A DNA stretch of 12,271 nt from Flavobacteriales bacterium. Its GTDB lineage: Bacteria > Bacteroidota > Bacteroidia > Flavobacteriales_D > Sanyastnellaceae. The notes beneath the pieces are model-generated. The model did not search any database. It saw nothing but the letters and a program-made list of their open reading frames with translations, and was not told the DNA's origin. Of the stretch, positions 1 to 8,465 are shown piece by piece (the stretch's first letter is position 1; the number at the start of each line of letters is the position of its first letter). The stretch spans positions 1 to 12,271 of the forward strand of contig JADKIZ010000030.1 of NCBI GenBank assembly GCA_016722445.1, given 5' to 3'. Made by a program: the position numbers and the translations under genes.

Positions 1-1447
1 AGTACAATCTCTGCTGGGAAAAAAACGGAACATCGCGTGCAAATTGGCATCTGAAGCAAGAATGAGATACACCCACTGCGAATGGATTCACTCCTGTTTG
101 ACGATACAGCGCCATAGTCGCTTGTTGTTTTCCCACGGCATCTTTGCCTTCGAATTTGCGATTGAGTCTTATCGATCTCCGGTTTCAACACGCGCATTTT
201 TTGCCTGCTCATGAAATTTTCCAGGTGATCGGGAACAGAACTGTCTTGATGACCAATGTGACATAGCGAATGATAAGTCCCCGTGAACCAATGAAAGACG
301 AAAAAACCAGAACAATGGTCTTACACCATCGTTACTGTTCCGATGATATCCACCGGTAGTCGATGATGCGATCAAATTCTGCAGCATTCATTTCTTCAAT
401 TCACGATAATCACTTGGACCGAAGTAGAAAATCAAATCACCAGAGGTGGGATGGTCCACCATTCATGGTAATACCCAGATTGGCGTAATAGAATTTCGTT
501 CTGGCAGAATCCAGTGGAATATTCACCTGCATCAGCGATCCAGAATTGAAGCCTGCTCCGATACCACTGCAGCGAGACAATCTGTTTGAATGACATCCAG
601 TTCACCCTTTTCTCCACACATATTCGTCTGCCCGCAGTCTCGCTCAGGTAATCCCGTCCTCTTCCATTTCTTGGTATTAAACCGAACATCTTGAGCGTTC
701 AGCGCTGATACCCTTTCATTCGGAAGACCAGCAACGAACCATTCAAGGTTCAATGGTTTACCGCCCAATTCAGATCATCACCCATACCCACAACGTTGAT
801 CTTCATGCCGACCTGATACGAATCCGGAGCAAGGCTATAAATCAAATCCGAGGTATTTGTTGGGATCTGCTGTAGACAATTTCCATGGACACTGATTGAG
901 CCGCAGTCTTCGCATCAGCGTAATCCGTAGAAGGCACAAATGAATTCATCACTTTTGAAATTACTCTTTCCGTAAAGGTTAAAAAGCGAGTTTCATGGCA
1001 GAAAGACTATCGCTCCCACAAACGGATATTCTCTTTTGGAATGATAGGCTTTATAACCATCAGTGAGAGTTCCGCCATTTCACCATACCACCTTTGGTAT
1101 TGGGCGTCACTTTCACTTTGTTGTTTTCAACATTGATGTCGTGACTTCTCTCCTTGAGCTGCAGCGGCTAGTATTCCAAATTTCTCATGGAGCAAACCAG
1201 ATGCAGAGGCTATCGATGCAGAATCATTGGCTGCCGGAGCTACAATGACTGCTTGATCTGAAGTTGGAATTGACTGAGCAGGTTCTGACGGCTTCGGATT
1301 GGCAGCTTCAACTTTAGCCAAACTATCCAGACGAGCCTGCTCAGCTTCCGCCTGTTTTTTCATTTCACCATTTTGGTACCATGCAAAACCGATGAGCAAC
1401 ACCACCATCAGGGTGAAGCCAATCACTGTATTCTTATCAAATCTCAT
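1..1447 (-). pseudogene. yidC: Membrane protein insertase YidC, multiply frameshifted, 3' end off the window
   Basis: YidC inserts and folds inner-membrane proteins, alone or with SecYEG. The start at 1447 gives MRFDKNTVIGF followed by a hydrophobic segment (about residues 8-23), the usual first membrane helix of Bacteroidota YidC, then a charged, Ala/Pro-rich linker. Further left, in changing frames, come periplasmic-domain pieces such as VKVTPNTKGGMV (about 1120-1085), DSYQVGMKINVVGMGDDLNW (about 830-770), LNLEWFVAGLPNER (about 755-715) and VNWMSFKQ (about 605-580). The conserved-core pieces MSRQKMRVLKPEID (about 213-170) and QQATMALYRQTGVNPF (about 130-80) are highly characteristic. I count at least nine frame changes. 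Protein-level conservation between breaks is good, so this may be an intact gene damaged by sequencing indels rather than a decayed one; YidC is normally essential. The gene is divergent from the ABC permease, with 154 bp between the starts. Identity is very secure; pseudogene status is not. Confidence 0.9.
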
Positions 1448-1601
1448 GTCGAGTTAAAAAAGGCGCGCAAAAGTCGTCATTTGCCGACAGTTCCCCACCA
1501 TACCATGGCGATTTTTGGCGGTAAACGAAGAAAATTGGGGTAGATCACCGTCGAATGAGGACTTTCACCCTTCGAACCGACTTTTTTGCACACTTTGAAA
1601 A

Positions 1602-2580
1602 ATGCCATTTCTGATCATATTGCTTGTCCTGATAGCCTTTGCCGAATTGGCTTTTGGTTCGGTGCACGTGAGTCTCGAGGATGTTTGGAACAGTCTCACG
1701 GCTCAGTCTATGGTCAATGAAAACCTGAGGATAGTAGTGATCAGTTCGCGTTTACCGCGCGCCTTCACCGCCATTTTTGCTGGTAGCAGTCTGGCCCTTG
1801 GCGGAATGTTGATGCAGACCCTTTTCAGAAATCCGTTGGCAGGTCCATCGGTATTGGGTGTTAGTTCCGGCGCATCTCTCGGTGTAGCCTTACTGGTATT
1901 GTCGGGCGGAATCATTGCCGCAACTGAGACCTCACCTGCGGCCATCGCCATGGCTGCTATAGCCGGTGCGTTAGCGGTATTGCTTGTCATCTCATTCGCC
2001 GCAAGACGACTGAGCGACAATACCACACTCCTCATTTTGGGGTGATGCTCTCATTTTCACGGAGCTATAGTAGACGCTTTACAATTTCACTCTTCCAATG
2101 AATCGCTGCGCAAATACATCACCTGGGGCATGGGTAGTTTCTCAGGCACCGGTATGGAGGAAATTGCCATCATGGCCATTGCAGTGATCGCTGGGGTATT
2201 GGCCATTTTACCATTGCTCCGCAAATTGGACATCTTTTTACTGGGTGCTTCATATGCTCAAAGTATGGGAATTGACACGCGAAGGATGACACTTTACTTG
2301 ATTCTCATCACAGGTTTGTTGGCGGGGTAGCCACGGCATATTGTGGTCAGTGGCTTTCATAGGGTTGGCAGTACCGCATCTCATCCGATCGTGGTATCGC
2401 ACCATGCTTCACCGCAAAATTGCATTTGCGATAGGAGTAGCAGGGCCTGTAACCGCCATGCTCTGCGATCTTGTATCATTGCTGCTCAATCTCCCATTGA
2501 ACACCGTAGCTTCTGCTTTGGGAGCTCCAGTGGTTATCTGGATCATCATCAAAGGCCAACGCAACAACACGATATTCTGA
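1602..2580 (+). pseudogene. FecCD-family ABC transporter permease (iron-siderophore/heme/cobalamin type), frameshifted
   Basis: This is an inner-membrane permease that moves iron chelates, heme or cobalamin with an ATPase and a binding protein; the substrate cannot be told. The ATG at 1602 starts a hydrophobic helix, then LAFGSVHVSLEDVW, the family-typical SSRLPRAFTAIFAGSSLALG, and MLMQTLFRNPLAGPSVLGVS with its GASLGVA continuation. After a disturbed stretch at about 2040-2060 the frame resumes with GAIVDALQFHSS and KYITWGMGSFSG, then GASYAQSMGID. It breaks again at about 2328-2345 and ends with VAFIGLAVPHLIRSWY (the FecCD PHL-R motif) through to the TGA at 2578-2580. Restoring one G, one T and one G in short homopolymers near 2040-2062, and one G and one C near 2329-2345, rebuilds a single family-length ORF of about 325 residues. 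The homopolymer bias suggests sequencing deletions, though true decay is possible. The stop overlaps the start of the ATPase gene by one base, as in an operon. Confidence 0.88.
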
Positions 2581-3215
2581 TGACGACCACCATCCTACAT
2601 ACCGAAAACCTTGCGGTGGGTTACCACCACAAGCCGGTCCTCGAAAATTTTTCCCTTGCCATAAAACATGGAGATTTTGTCGGACTAAAAGGGTTGAATG
2701 GTTCAGGAAAAACAACCTTGCTTAAAACATTGAGTGGTTTATTGACGCCAATCAACGGAAAGGTTTTCATCCAGGGAAAAGACATACACCGCACAGATAT
2801 TCAGACCCGCGCAACCTTGGTGAGTATTGTACTCACCGAACGAATACGACTGCGTGGATTACGCGTACGCGACTTGGTAGAAATGGGACTCTATCCCACC
2901 GAAGGCGCCATGCATTTCAATACGAAGGACAACAGTCAAAAAATAGATGAAAGTCTGGAGCGCATGCGCATCACCCATCTGGCTGACAAAACCTCACCGA
3001 TATCTCCGACGGCGAATTAAAAGACCATGATCGCCCGTGCCTAATTCAGGCCACACCATTGATCATCATGGACGAAACCCACCGCCTTCCTTGACTACGT
3101 CGCCTGAGAAGAATTCTATACCCTGATGTCTACCCTTTGCCGCGACACAGGCGTTGCAGTTTTGATATCAAGTCATGATGTGGGGATGATGGAAAGGTGG
3201 GTGGAGGTGGGGTGA
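2580..3215 (+). pseudogene. FecE-like ABC transporter ATP-binding protein, frameshifted and 3'-truncated
   Basis: This is the cytoplasmic ATPase partner of the FecCD permease. The start at 2580 overlaps the permease stop (TGATG) and gives MTTTILHTENLAVGY. Walker A is GLNGSGKTT (about residues 38-46), followed by LLKTLSGLLTPINGKVFIQG. The first frame ends at 3020. In shifted frames the ABC signature (ISDGEL, about 3005-3020), MIARAL, Walker B (LIIMDE, about 3060-3075), LDYVA and the H-loop (SSHD, about 3168-3180) all follow in the correct order. Disturbances include short C and A runs, an extra A after the Walker B codons and an in-frame TGA near 3104. After the H-loop the frame runs into G-rich DNA (GTGGGTGGAGGTGGGG) and stops at 3213-3215. 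FecE proteins usually continue some 40-50 residues further, so the 3' end looks lost at the junction with the AT-rich middle region. I infer that the junction lies at about 3185-3215. Confidence 0.85.
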
Positions 3216-3248
3216 GTGATTTCGACAAACACAATTCTATTATTTTCT

Positions 3249-5432
3249 TTATTTATGATCCTGGACAGAAATGTTTTTCAAAATATCTTCGGTTATTAAA
3301 TTCAGAAGATCATTACTATCTCTATAGTTCTTTGTCAAAAAAACACCAGCTTGCAATTTCTTTTTATATTTCTTCAAACGTTCATAATGTTGTAGCATCT
3401 TCGCCAGCGATAGCCCTCTCTTCCTGGCTTCTTCGAGCAACTCTGCTTCATCGCATTCATAAAAATACACCATAGCTATTCCATTATCATTGTTCTTCAT
3501 GAATTCATCGATTTCCTCTTTAGTTCCAGATTCACTTCGAACTTTACCATCTACATCTTTTACTGGATTACCTAAACTGAACTTAAAAAAGGCCACCAAA
3601 ATATCAGCTCCTTTCAACAGGTTTTTCAGAATCAAATCCTGAGCATTGCCACTGCGGCTAGGCAGAGATTCCCAAAAAACAGTCTTCAATCCTACTCCAA
3701 GAGTATCCTCATAACGATCATTAAAAGTTTTCTCCAATTTGTAAATTAACGTGTCACGCTCAGGTTGTGCAGACGGAGAAGAAACAAATACTGTTAATCT
3801 TCGTCGTATTTCAGCTAAACTAGGATTGCCATTAACCGTTAGTTGCTCAACCTTCAAACTCTGTACTTTGCGCTTCGTCTTGAAATGTGCTTCAGTTGGA
3901 CGAATAAAAGCTCTACCATACCCAATGATATTAGTTGTACTATACTTCACATGATTCAATAAATTTTGATCAACGGCTGGATGAAAAAAATAAAAATCAG
4001 CTTTTGGAAGCTCAACCTTTTCATGATAATTAAACATATCCACTCGTCTAAATTCTTGGTAATAGCCACTAATCTTTGGATTGGAGTCCTTTTTAGCTAA
4101 TCCCAAAAGTCCTAGCTTATAAAAATAATCAAGAGCACTTTTATCAATATTCACCGACTCCTTATAGCTGAAGACATTGAACTTAATTTTTCCGGCTATT
4201 TCTGATAATTTCTTGAGGTCAAAAAAGGGAATTATTTCGCTTTGAAAATGTCGAAAAATATGGCTATGACTTTCTGAATTAACTAACTCACGAATATTAT
4301 TGACTGACCGCAATTCAACAGGCAACCGCATCAATTTATCTCCAATCATTAAAAGCTCTCGGGGACGACCTAGTGTATGTCTAAAGATAAAGTCAAAAAC
4401 ATTCTCCAGTTCTTTCTCAGAGCCTTTAGCTATTTTCACGAATTTGTGTGGAATTTCATTCATCCCAATAAATCTTATCATAGGATCTTCATGATCCGGA
4501 TTCGATAATTTTTCACGCGGGGTTATCAAAATATTATTCTCAAATATTCTGAATAAATCTTCCTTCCGATACTTAATTATTGTAGCATATTCCCTCACTT
4601 GTAAAAAAACCTCGGAAGGATCAAGCCAAAATGCTTCTTGTCTAATGGAAGAGTATATCTTGATAAATCGATTAGATGTGCAAACTTCATGAATCGTATG
4701 CATTAATGCAATCTGACAATTTGCCCAACACTTGATAGCATCCTGATTAGAATATTTTAATGCGAAAGCATCAAGGTCGAGATTGTCACGAAGAGTTTGA
4801 TCTAAACTATCCAAAAAACAATACACATGAATATCTATATTTCTTACTTCACGATACAAATCATTGAAATACTGATTGAACTCAGCATTATGCGAGAATT
4901 TATCCAAATCTGAGAGAATTGTATTTAAGATATCCGTTGGTCTAGAGAATTTCGCCTTATCCGCACTATTCGTATCTTTCGGTGCAGTTTTAAATAACTT
5001 CGCAAAAGCAACTGGCAATTCCAGACCACAAGCACAAGCAACAGAAACTACAATAGTTTGGAGCCAAACTCGTTTCCAGTTAACCACATCAATTAAGTTC
5101 TGTACCTGGTTAAATGTAAAAACACCAGGATTAATTGCAACTTTTTCGCAAAGTTCACTTTCAGGAATAAATACAATCTCCTTCTTAGTAGGTCCCGAAA
5201 AATCCATTGCATCCCGAATTATTTTGCTCTTTGCTTTCAATAATAGGGTCTTTCCCAATCCTTTTGGTGCAACTACAAAGAACTTATTTTCTGATCTCCG
5301 ACTCCAAGACAAAAATTCATCTATATCAACAGTTCTTACAATTTTCGCGATATTGAGATTGTCGCCCATTTTAATGAAGTCAGCTTCATATTGCCAAGCG
5401 GACGATGACGATTTATTTTGCTTTTTACTCAT
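3249..5432 (-). CDS. Predicted P-loop ATPase with C-terminal DUF4062-like domain (candidate defence protein)
   Basis: This 727-residue protein is intact and soluble, with no signal peptide or convincing membrane segment. Seen directly: Walker A APKGLGKT (residues 55-62); a Walker B-like strand VYCFLDSLD (203-211); SSIRQEAF (261-268) at a sensor position as in KAP/STAND-type ATPases; GRPREL (355-360), followed by a helical, possibly winged-helix middle part (about 380-540). The C-terminal domain (about 543-720) has RRLTVFVSSPSAQPERD, a WE pair at 587-588, GADILVAFF (608-616) and SGTKEEIDEF (635-644). That pattern, VFVSSP...ER...W-E...DI...SGT-E, matches my recollection of DUF4062, a TIR-like domain common in nucleotide-hydrolysing defence proteins. 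Family knowledge suggests an ATP-dependent sensor coupled to a C-terminal effector or signalling domain; this role is inferred. No partner gene is adjacent. The gene is AT-richer than the ABC genes and lies between two truncated genes, suggesting transfer. The start ATG at 5432 is the first Met of the frame, followed by a Lys/Ser-rich tail. No clear promoter was found. Confidence 0.85.
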   Translation of the reverse strand: MSKKQNKSSSSAWQYEADFIKMGDNLNIAKIVRTVDIDEFLSWSRRSENKFFVVAPKGLGKTLLLKAKSKIIRDAMDFSGPTKKEIVFIPESELCEKVAINPGVFTFNQVQNLIDVVNWKRVWLQTIVVSVACACGLELPVAFAKLFKTAPKDTNSADKAKFSRPTDILNTILSDLDKFSHNAEFNQYFNDLYREVRNIDIHVYCFLDSLDQTLRDNLDLDAFALKYSNQDAIKCWANCQIALMHTIHEVCTSNRFIKIYSSIRQEAFWLDPSEVFLQVREYATIIKYRKEDLFRIFENNILITPREKLSNPDHEDPMIRFIGMNEIPHKFVKIAKGSEKELENVFDFIFRHTLGRPRELLMIGDKLMRLPVELRSVNNIRELVNSESHSHIFRHFQSEIIPFFDLKKLSEIAGKIKFNVFSYKESVNIDKSALDYFYKLGLLGLAKKDSNPKISGYYQEFRRVDMFNYHEKVELPKADFYFFHPAVDQNLLNHVKYSTTNIIGYGRAFIRPTEAHFKTKRKVQSLKVEQLTVNGNPSLAEIRRRLTVFVSSPSAQPERDTLIYKLEKTFNDRYEDTLGVGLKTVFWESLPSRSGNAQDLILKNLLKGADILVAFFKFSLGNPVKDVDGKVRSESGTKEEIDEFMKNNDNGIAMVYFYECDEAELLEEARKRGLSLAKMLQHYERLKKYKKKLQAGVFLTKNYRDSNDLLNLITEDILKNISVQDHK

Positions 5433-5580
5433 AAATAATCTTAGAAATAGTTTAGGCTTAATAATGGTAAAAGATTAATATGCAAGATAGCGAAAATCAA
5501 CAAACAAAATAATATGTTCATAAATATCATTCATAGAATAACTCACAAAACTGTAAACCATAGAATTAACCCTCAATTAA

Positions 5581-5658
5581 CCGGACAATAAGGAGCAAAC
5601 CAACATTACATCGCTTGCCGATGGTCAATACATTGTAAGATTGAAATCAAAAAAGTAA
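5581..5658 (+). pseudogene. Remnant of a T9SS type A sorting domain (last 25 codons and stop)
   Basis: The frame closing with TAA at 5656-5658 reads TNITSLADGQYIVRLKSKK at its end. This matches the terminal strands of T9SS sorting domains; compare GYPSGQYVVRINSGG and TWPNGMYSIVVKSRGG in the two genes that follow. A stop at 5578-5580 precedes it directly, and no start or upstream sorting-domain motif (FPNP) exists in any frame before it. I infer the 3' stub of a third tandem secreted-protein gene, whose 5' part was lost when the DNA to its left was replaced. The stub is short, but its match to the adjacent paralogous C-termini is good. Confidence 0.7.
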
Positions 5659-5689
5659 GAGTTGCCAAACACTTTTCTCAAAAATTTAA

Positions 5690-5697
5690 TATCTTTG
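5690..5697 (+). promoter_or_regulatory. Candidate Bacteroidota -7 promoter element
   Basis: TATCTTTG is a perfect match to the Bacteroidota -7 consensus TAnnTTTG and ends 42 bp before the ATG at 5740. The nearest upstream TTG (5662-5664) is 25 bp away, longer than the usual spacing of about 19-20 bp, so the -33 element is weak or absent. It would start transcription around 5702-5704, at the base of the hairpin. Confidence 0.5.
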
Positions 5698-5700
5698 ATA

Positions 5701-5725
5701 GAGGTGGTGAAAAATTCACCACCTC
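5701..5725 (+). promoter_or_regulatory. Perfect 11-bp hairpin in the 5' leader of the T9SS gene
   Basis: GAGGTGGTGAA (5701-5711), loop AAA, TTCACCACCTC (5715-5725) form a perfect 11-bp stem with a three-base loop. No T-run follows on the plus strand, so it is not a typical intrinsic terminator. Its position just downstream of the TATCTTTG box, 14 bp before the ATG, suggests a 5'-end mRNA structure. It could affect stability or translation, or be a protein-binding palindrome; the role is inferred. Confidence 0.6.
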
Positions 5726-5739
5726 AATTCACTATATAC

Positions 5740-7068
5740 ATGAAATTCATTGCTACACTTTGCATTTGTATTACATCATGGGTGACCCATGCCCAATGGT
5801 ACCCAATATATGGCCCTATCGACTCCTTATCAACCATCAATGACATTCACTTTTTAAATGACAGTATTGGTTTTGCGGCCGTAACCAATTTTAATATCAG
5901 TGTAAATCCCAACCTTATTCTTAATATGATTTGGAAGACGGTAGATTTCGGAATCTCATGGGAGGTTCTATTTAGCGACACGATTGTTTTGCCATCGAAT
6001 GATACATTTCGGTTTAGTGGTGTCTTCTTTTTAAACGAAGAAACTGGTTGGGTGTGCGCTGAAAACTCCGATAATATTTGGATGACAAACAACTCAGGAG
6101 TGACTTGGCAACAGATGGACACAGGTCTAGTGGAACTTACTCAAACATGGCCCGGAATATCAGATTTTAAAGACATTCAATTTAGTTCCTTAACGCATGG
6201 CATAGCTTCTTCTAGCGGAACTGGGGCGCATTCAATGAAAACAATTGACGGGGGGTACACTTGGTCCATTTATGACGAAGCGCTTGGCACAGACCTCCAC
6301 CTCTTAGACAGTTGCACCGTTTATGTCGCGGCTAGTGGCTTGATACGTATGTCCTACGATTGCATTCCGTATGAGCAGGTTTTTAGCCCCACTAACGAAC
6401 CCTTCAACCGTAATGCATATCATATTTATGGATTCTCTCTAGACACATTCATTGTGACCACCACGGGAATAAGTGGATTTAATAATTTCGGATCAATTGC
6501 GAAAACTGTCGATGGCGGACTTAGCTATCAAATCATCGATTTGTTGTACACTTTTGTAGATGCAGACATAGAGTTTCTTAATGACACCTTTGGTTACTGT
6601 AGTTTTGATTCATATAACTCCGAGCCAGCACTACTTGCTACGTTCGATGGGGGTACCACTTGGTATGAATTATATGTCCAGATAAATGAAGGCGAGTCCA
6701 ATATCACACTTCGTCATCTTAACCTTACTTCGCAAGAGTTCGCATACGCCTGTACAGAAAACTATATTTATCGTACGGTGAATAGTGGCGGTGAACTAGG
6801 TGAAATGCATACATCAATCAGAGAAGCACCATCAACTTTTAATATACAATTATTCCCCAACCCGGCAGATGAGAATATCATTTTAGAAACTCAAAATTCA
6901 TTAGACAAGTGCGCTTATGAAATATTTAATTTACTTGGCCAACTTCTGGAGAGTGGAAATTTTTACAGAATAACAACTATACCTCTCGAGGGTTATCCTT
7001 CAGGCCAATATGTTGTGAGAATAAATTCAGGAGGCCATAATTTCGTTGCATGCTTCATCAAAGAATAA
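5740..7068 (+). CDS. Secreted BNR/YCF48-like beta-propeller protein with T9SS type A sorting domain
   Basis: This is a 442-residue exported protein. I chose the ATG at 5740 because it starts directly with a signal peptide, MKFIATLCICITSWVTHAQ (1-19). The frame is open back to a TTG at 5662, but that start would bury the signal peptide and lie upstream of the predicted transcript. The body holds six related repeats of the BNR/YCF48 kind: WKTVDFGISW (65), WMTNNSGVTW (114), MKTIDGGYTW (166), AKTVDGGLSY (254), LATFDGGTTW (299) and a degenerate YRTVNSGGEL (344), consistent with a beta-propeller. The C-terminal domain (about 367-442) has IQLFPNPADENI, YEIFNLLGQLL and SGQYVVRI, the three conserved parts of a T9SS sorting signal. 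Family knowledge: such proteins cross the inner membrane by Sec and the outer membrane by T9SS, with the domain cleaved on the surface. The last 19 bp overlap the next gene, so the two are probably co-transcribed and translationally coupled. Specific substrate or role is unknown. Confidence 0.9.
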   Translation: MKFIATLCICITSWVTHAQWYPIYGPIDSLSTINDIHFLNDSIGFAAVTNFNISVNPNLILNMIWKTVDFGISWEVLFSDTIVLPSNDTFRFSGVFFLNEETGWVCAENSDNIWMTNNSGVTWQQMDTGLVELTQTWPGISDFKDIQFSSLTHGIASSSGTGAHSMKTIDGGYTWSIYDEALGTDLHLLDSCTVYVAASGLIRMSYDCIPYEQVFSPTNEPFNRNAYHIYGFSLDTFIVTTTGISGFNNFGSIAKTVDGGLSYQIIDLLYTFVDADIEFLNDTFGYCSFDSYNSEPALLATFDGGTTWYELYVQINEGESNITLRHLNLTSQEFAYACTENYIYRTVNSGGELGEMHTSIREAPSTFNIQLFPNPADENIILETQNSLDKCAYEIFNLLGQLLESGNFYRITTIPLEGYPSGQYVVRINSGGHNFVACFIKE

Positions 7069-8465
7069 TTACAGCATTGATTTTGCTTATTTCGTCCTGT
7101 CTAGGAGCTCAAAACTGGACAAGCCTAAGTGAACAAATTGACTTAGATACTAGCGGCTCGAAGATCAATTGCCCATACAATGACGGCGACAGTATACTCT
7201 ATGTTGGGGGCAGCTTCATTCAACTAGAAGATGGGTCGACAATTTCAAAAATCGCTAAGTGGGACGGTAACGAATTTACTCCTATCGGATGTGGATTCAG
7301 TTGGGATTGTGAAAACCCGGATGACCTGAATGCATATAATGGAGGAGTTGCTTCAATTATTCGATATCATGACGTTTTATATGCTGCCGGATATTTTCAG
7401 ATAAGTGGCACTGATTCCATGATGAATATTGCTTCTTGGAATGGAGAAAACTGGGTACAAGTTGGAGACGGGTTCAACTCTGGCGTGAATCGTTTGCGGA
7501 TTATTAATGACACCCTTTATGCCTGTGGCTATTTTTATCACTCAGGAGAAGTAGAGCTTAATGGTCTCGCTAAATGGTCTGGTGAAGATTGGCTCCCCGT
7601 AAATAATTTGCCTTTATTTGATCCTTTAAATCCAAACTTGATAACTGACGTTGCGCTTTACCAAAATACACTGTATGTCGCTGGTAATTTCAGCAATACT
7701 AATGTCACAATACGAGACCTTATTCGGTTTGAAGAAAACAGTTGGCAAACATTTGGGGGTGGTTTGTTCGGTAGCTTTTCCAGTGTTTCCGAAATGGCTA
7801 ACTTCAATGATGAATTAATAATCAGTGGGACTTTCACAGTCGCCGAAAATCCGAATAACCCAGGTTCAGGAATCGTTGGTTGGAATGGTGCAACATGGAA
7901 CACCTTTATTGGAGGAACGAATGACCCAAACACGAATGATATAGGGGCTGTATCCGACATGGTAGTTGATGGTAACAGACTATATGCGTGTGGGAATTTC
8001 ACTCACGTGGGAGGCTCTCCTGTGAATCACTTAGCATTTTGGGAAGAAGATCACTGGTGTTCGTTTGTTGATTCATTCATGCTCAATGAAAATCAAACAT
8101 CAGTCTCTTTGATGACCTTTTTCCAAGACCAATTCATCGTGGCGGGCAGCTTCGAAGCTGTTAGCGAAAACACAACAATCCATGGCATTGCTCAGTATAT
8201 AGGAGGAAACGAGTGCGAACTAACTTCGACAGAAGTTGCAACGGATTTTCAACAGATCGATCTATTCCCGAACCCAACGAATAACTCAATTCGAATCAAA
8301 AATCTTTCTCCAAACTCTGAAGTTTGGGTATATGATCAATTTGGACGAATCGTGGAATTCACTCATGATAATGAGATTAATGTTTCCACCTGGCCAAATG
8401 GGATGTATTCAATCGTTGTGAAGTCACGAGGAGGTCACTGGTGTAAATCATTCGTGAAAGAATAA
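7050..8465 (+). CDS. Secreted seven-repeat beta-propeller-like protein with T9SS type A sorting domain
   Basis: This is a 471-residue exported protein. The ATG at 7050 lies inside the end of the preceding gene (19-bp overlap) and begins a signal peptide, MLHQRIITALILLISSCLGA (1-20). Seven variants of one motif recur every 46-60 residues: LYVGGSF (50), LYAAGYF (110), LYACGYF (156), LYVAGNF (208), LIISGTF (256), LYACGNF (311) and FIVAGSF (362). Each is typically followed by IAKWDG- or ASWNGENW-like strands. Seven such units suggest a seven-bladed propeller. The sorting domain (about 400-471) has IDLFPNPTNNSIRI, VWVYDQFGRIV and PNGMYSIVVKS. It is probably in a two-gene operon with the BNR-like gene. 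Surface adhesion, glycan binding or scaffolding are possible, but nothing in the sequence decides between them. Confidence 0.9.
   Translation: MLHQRIITALILLISSCLGAQNWTSLSEQIDLDTSGSKINCPYNDGDSILYVGGSFIQLEDGSTISKIAKWDGNEFTPIGCGFSWDCENPDDLNAYNGGVASIIRYHDVLYAAGYFQISGTDSMMNIASWNGENWVQVGDGFNSGVNRLRIINDTLYACGYFYHSGEVELNGLAKWSGEDWLPVNNLPLFDPLNPNLITDVALYQNTLYVAGNFSNTNVTIRDLIRFEENSWQTFGGGLFGSFSSVSEMANFNDELIISGTFTVAENPNNPGSGIVGWNGATWNTFIGGTNDPNTNDIGAVSDMVVDGNRLYACGNFTHVGGSPVNHLAFWEEDHWCSFVDSFMLNENQTSVSLMTFFQDQFIVAGSFEAVSENTTIHGIAQYIGGNECELTSTEVATDFQQIDLFPNPTNNSIRIKNLSPNSEVWVYDQFGRIVEFTHDNEINVSTWPNGMYSIVVKSRGGHWCKSFVKE

Noticed and set aside
1468..1475. GACTTTTG on the minus strand as a -7 box for yidC
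   Set aside because: One mismatch to TAnnTTTG and no TTG at the -33 distance; in a stretch that may contain sequence errors.
1703..2035. Minus-strand open frame of 110 codons inside the permease
   Set aside because: Shadow of the FecCD gene, whose plus-strand translation matches the family.
4876..5478. Plus-strand open frame of 200 codons opposite the defence-like ATPase gene
   Set aside because: The opposite strand carries recognisable Walker A and other motifs in a 727-codon gene; this frame shows no motif and includes the complement of coding sequence.
3233..5567. AATTCTAT at 3233-3240 and ATAGAATT at 5560-5567 as terminal inverted repeats around the ATPase gene
   Set aside because: Only 8 bp in AT-rich DNA, no target duplication and no transposase; expected by chance.
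5433..5580. Possible tracrRNA or promoter between the ATPase gene and the T9SS stub
   Set aside because: ACTCACAAAAC near 5540 is only loosely like the anti-repeat, and no TAnnTTTG box with a TTG partner was found on the minus strand.
5701..5725. Hairpin as an intrinsic terminator of the lost upstream T9SS gene
   Set aside because: No T-run follows the stem on the plus strand and a good -7 box lies just before it; a leader structure fits better.
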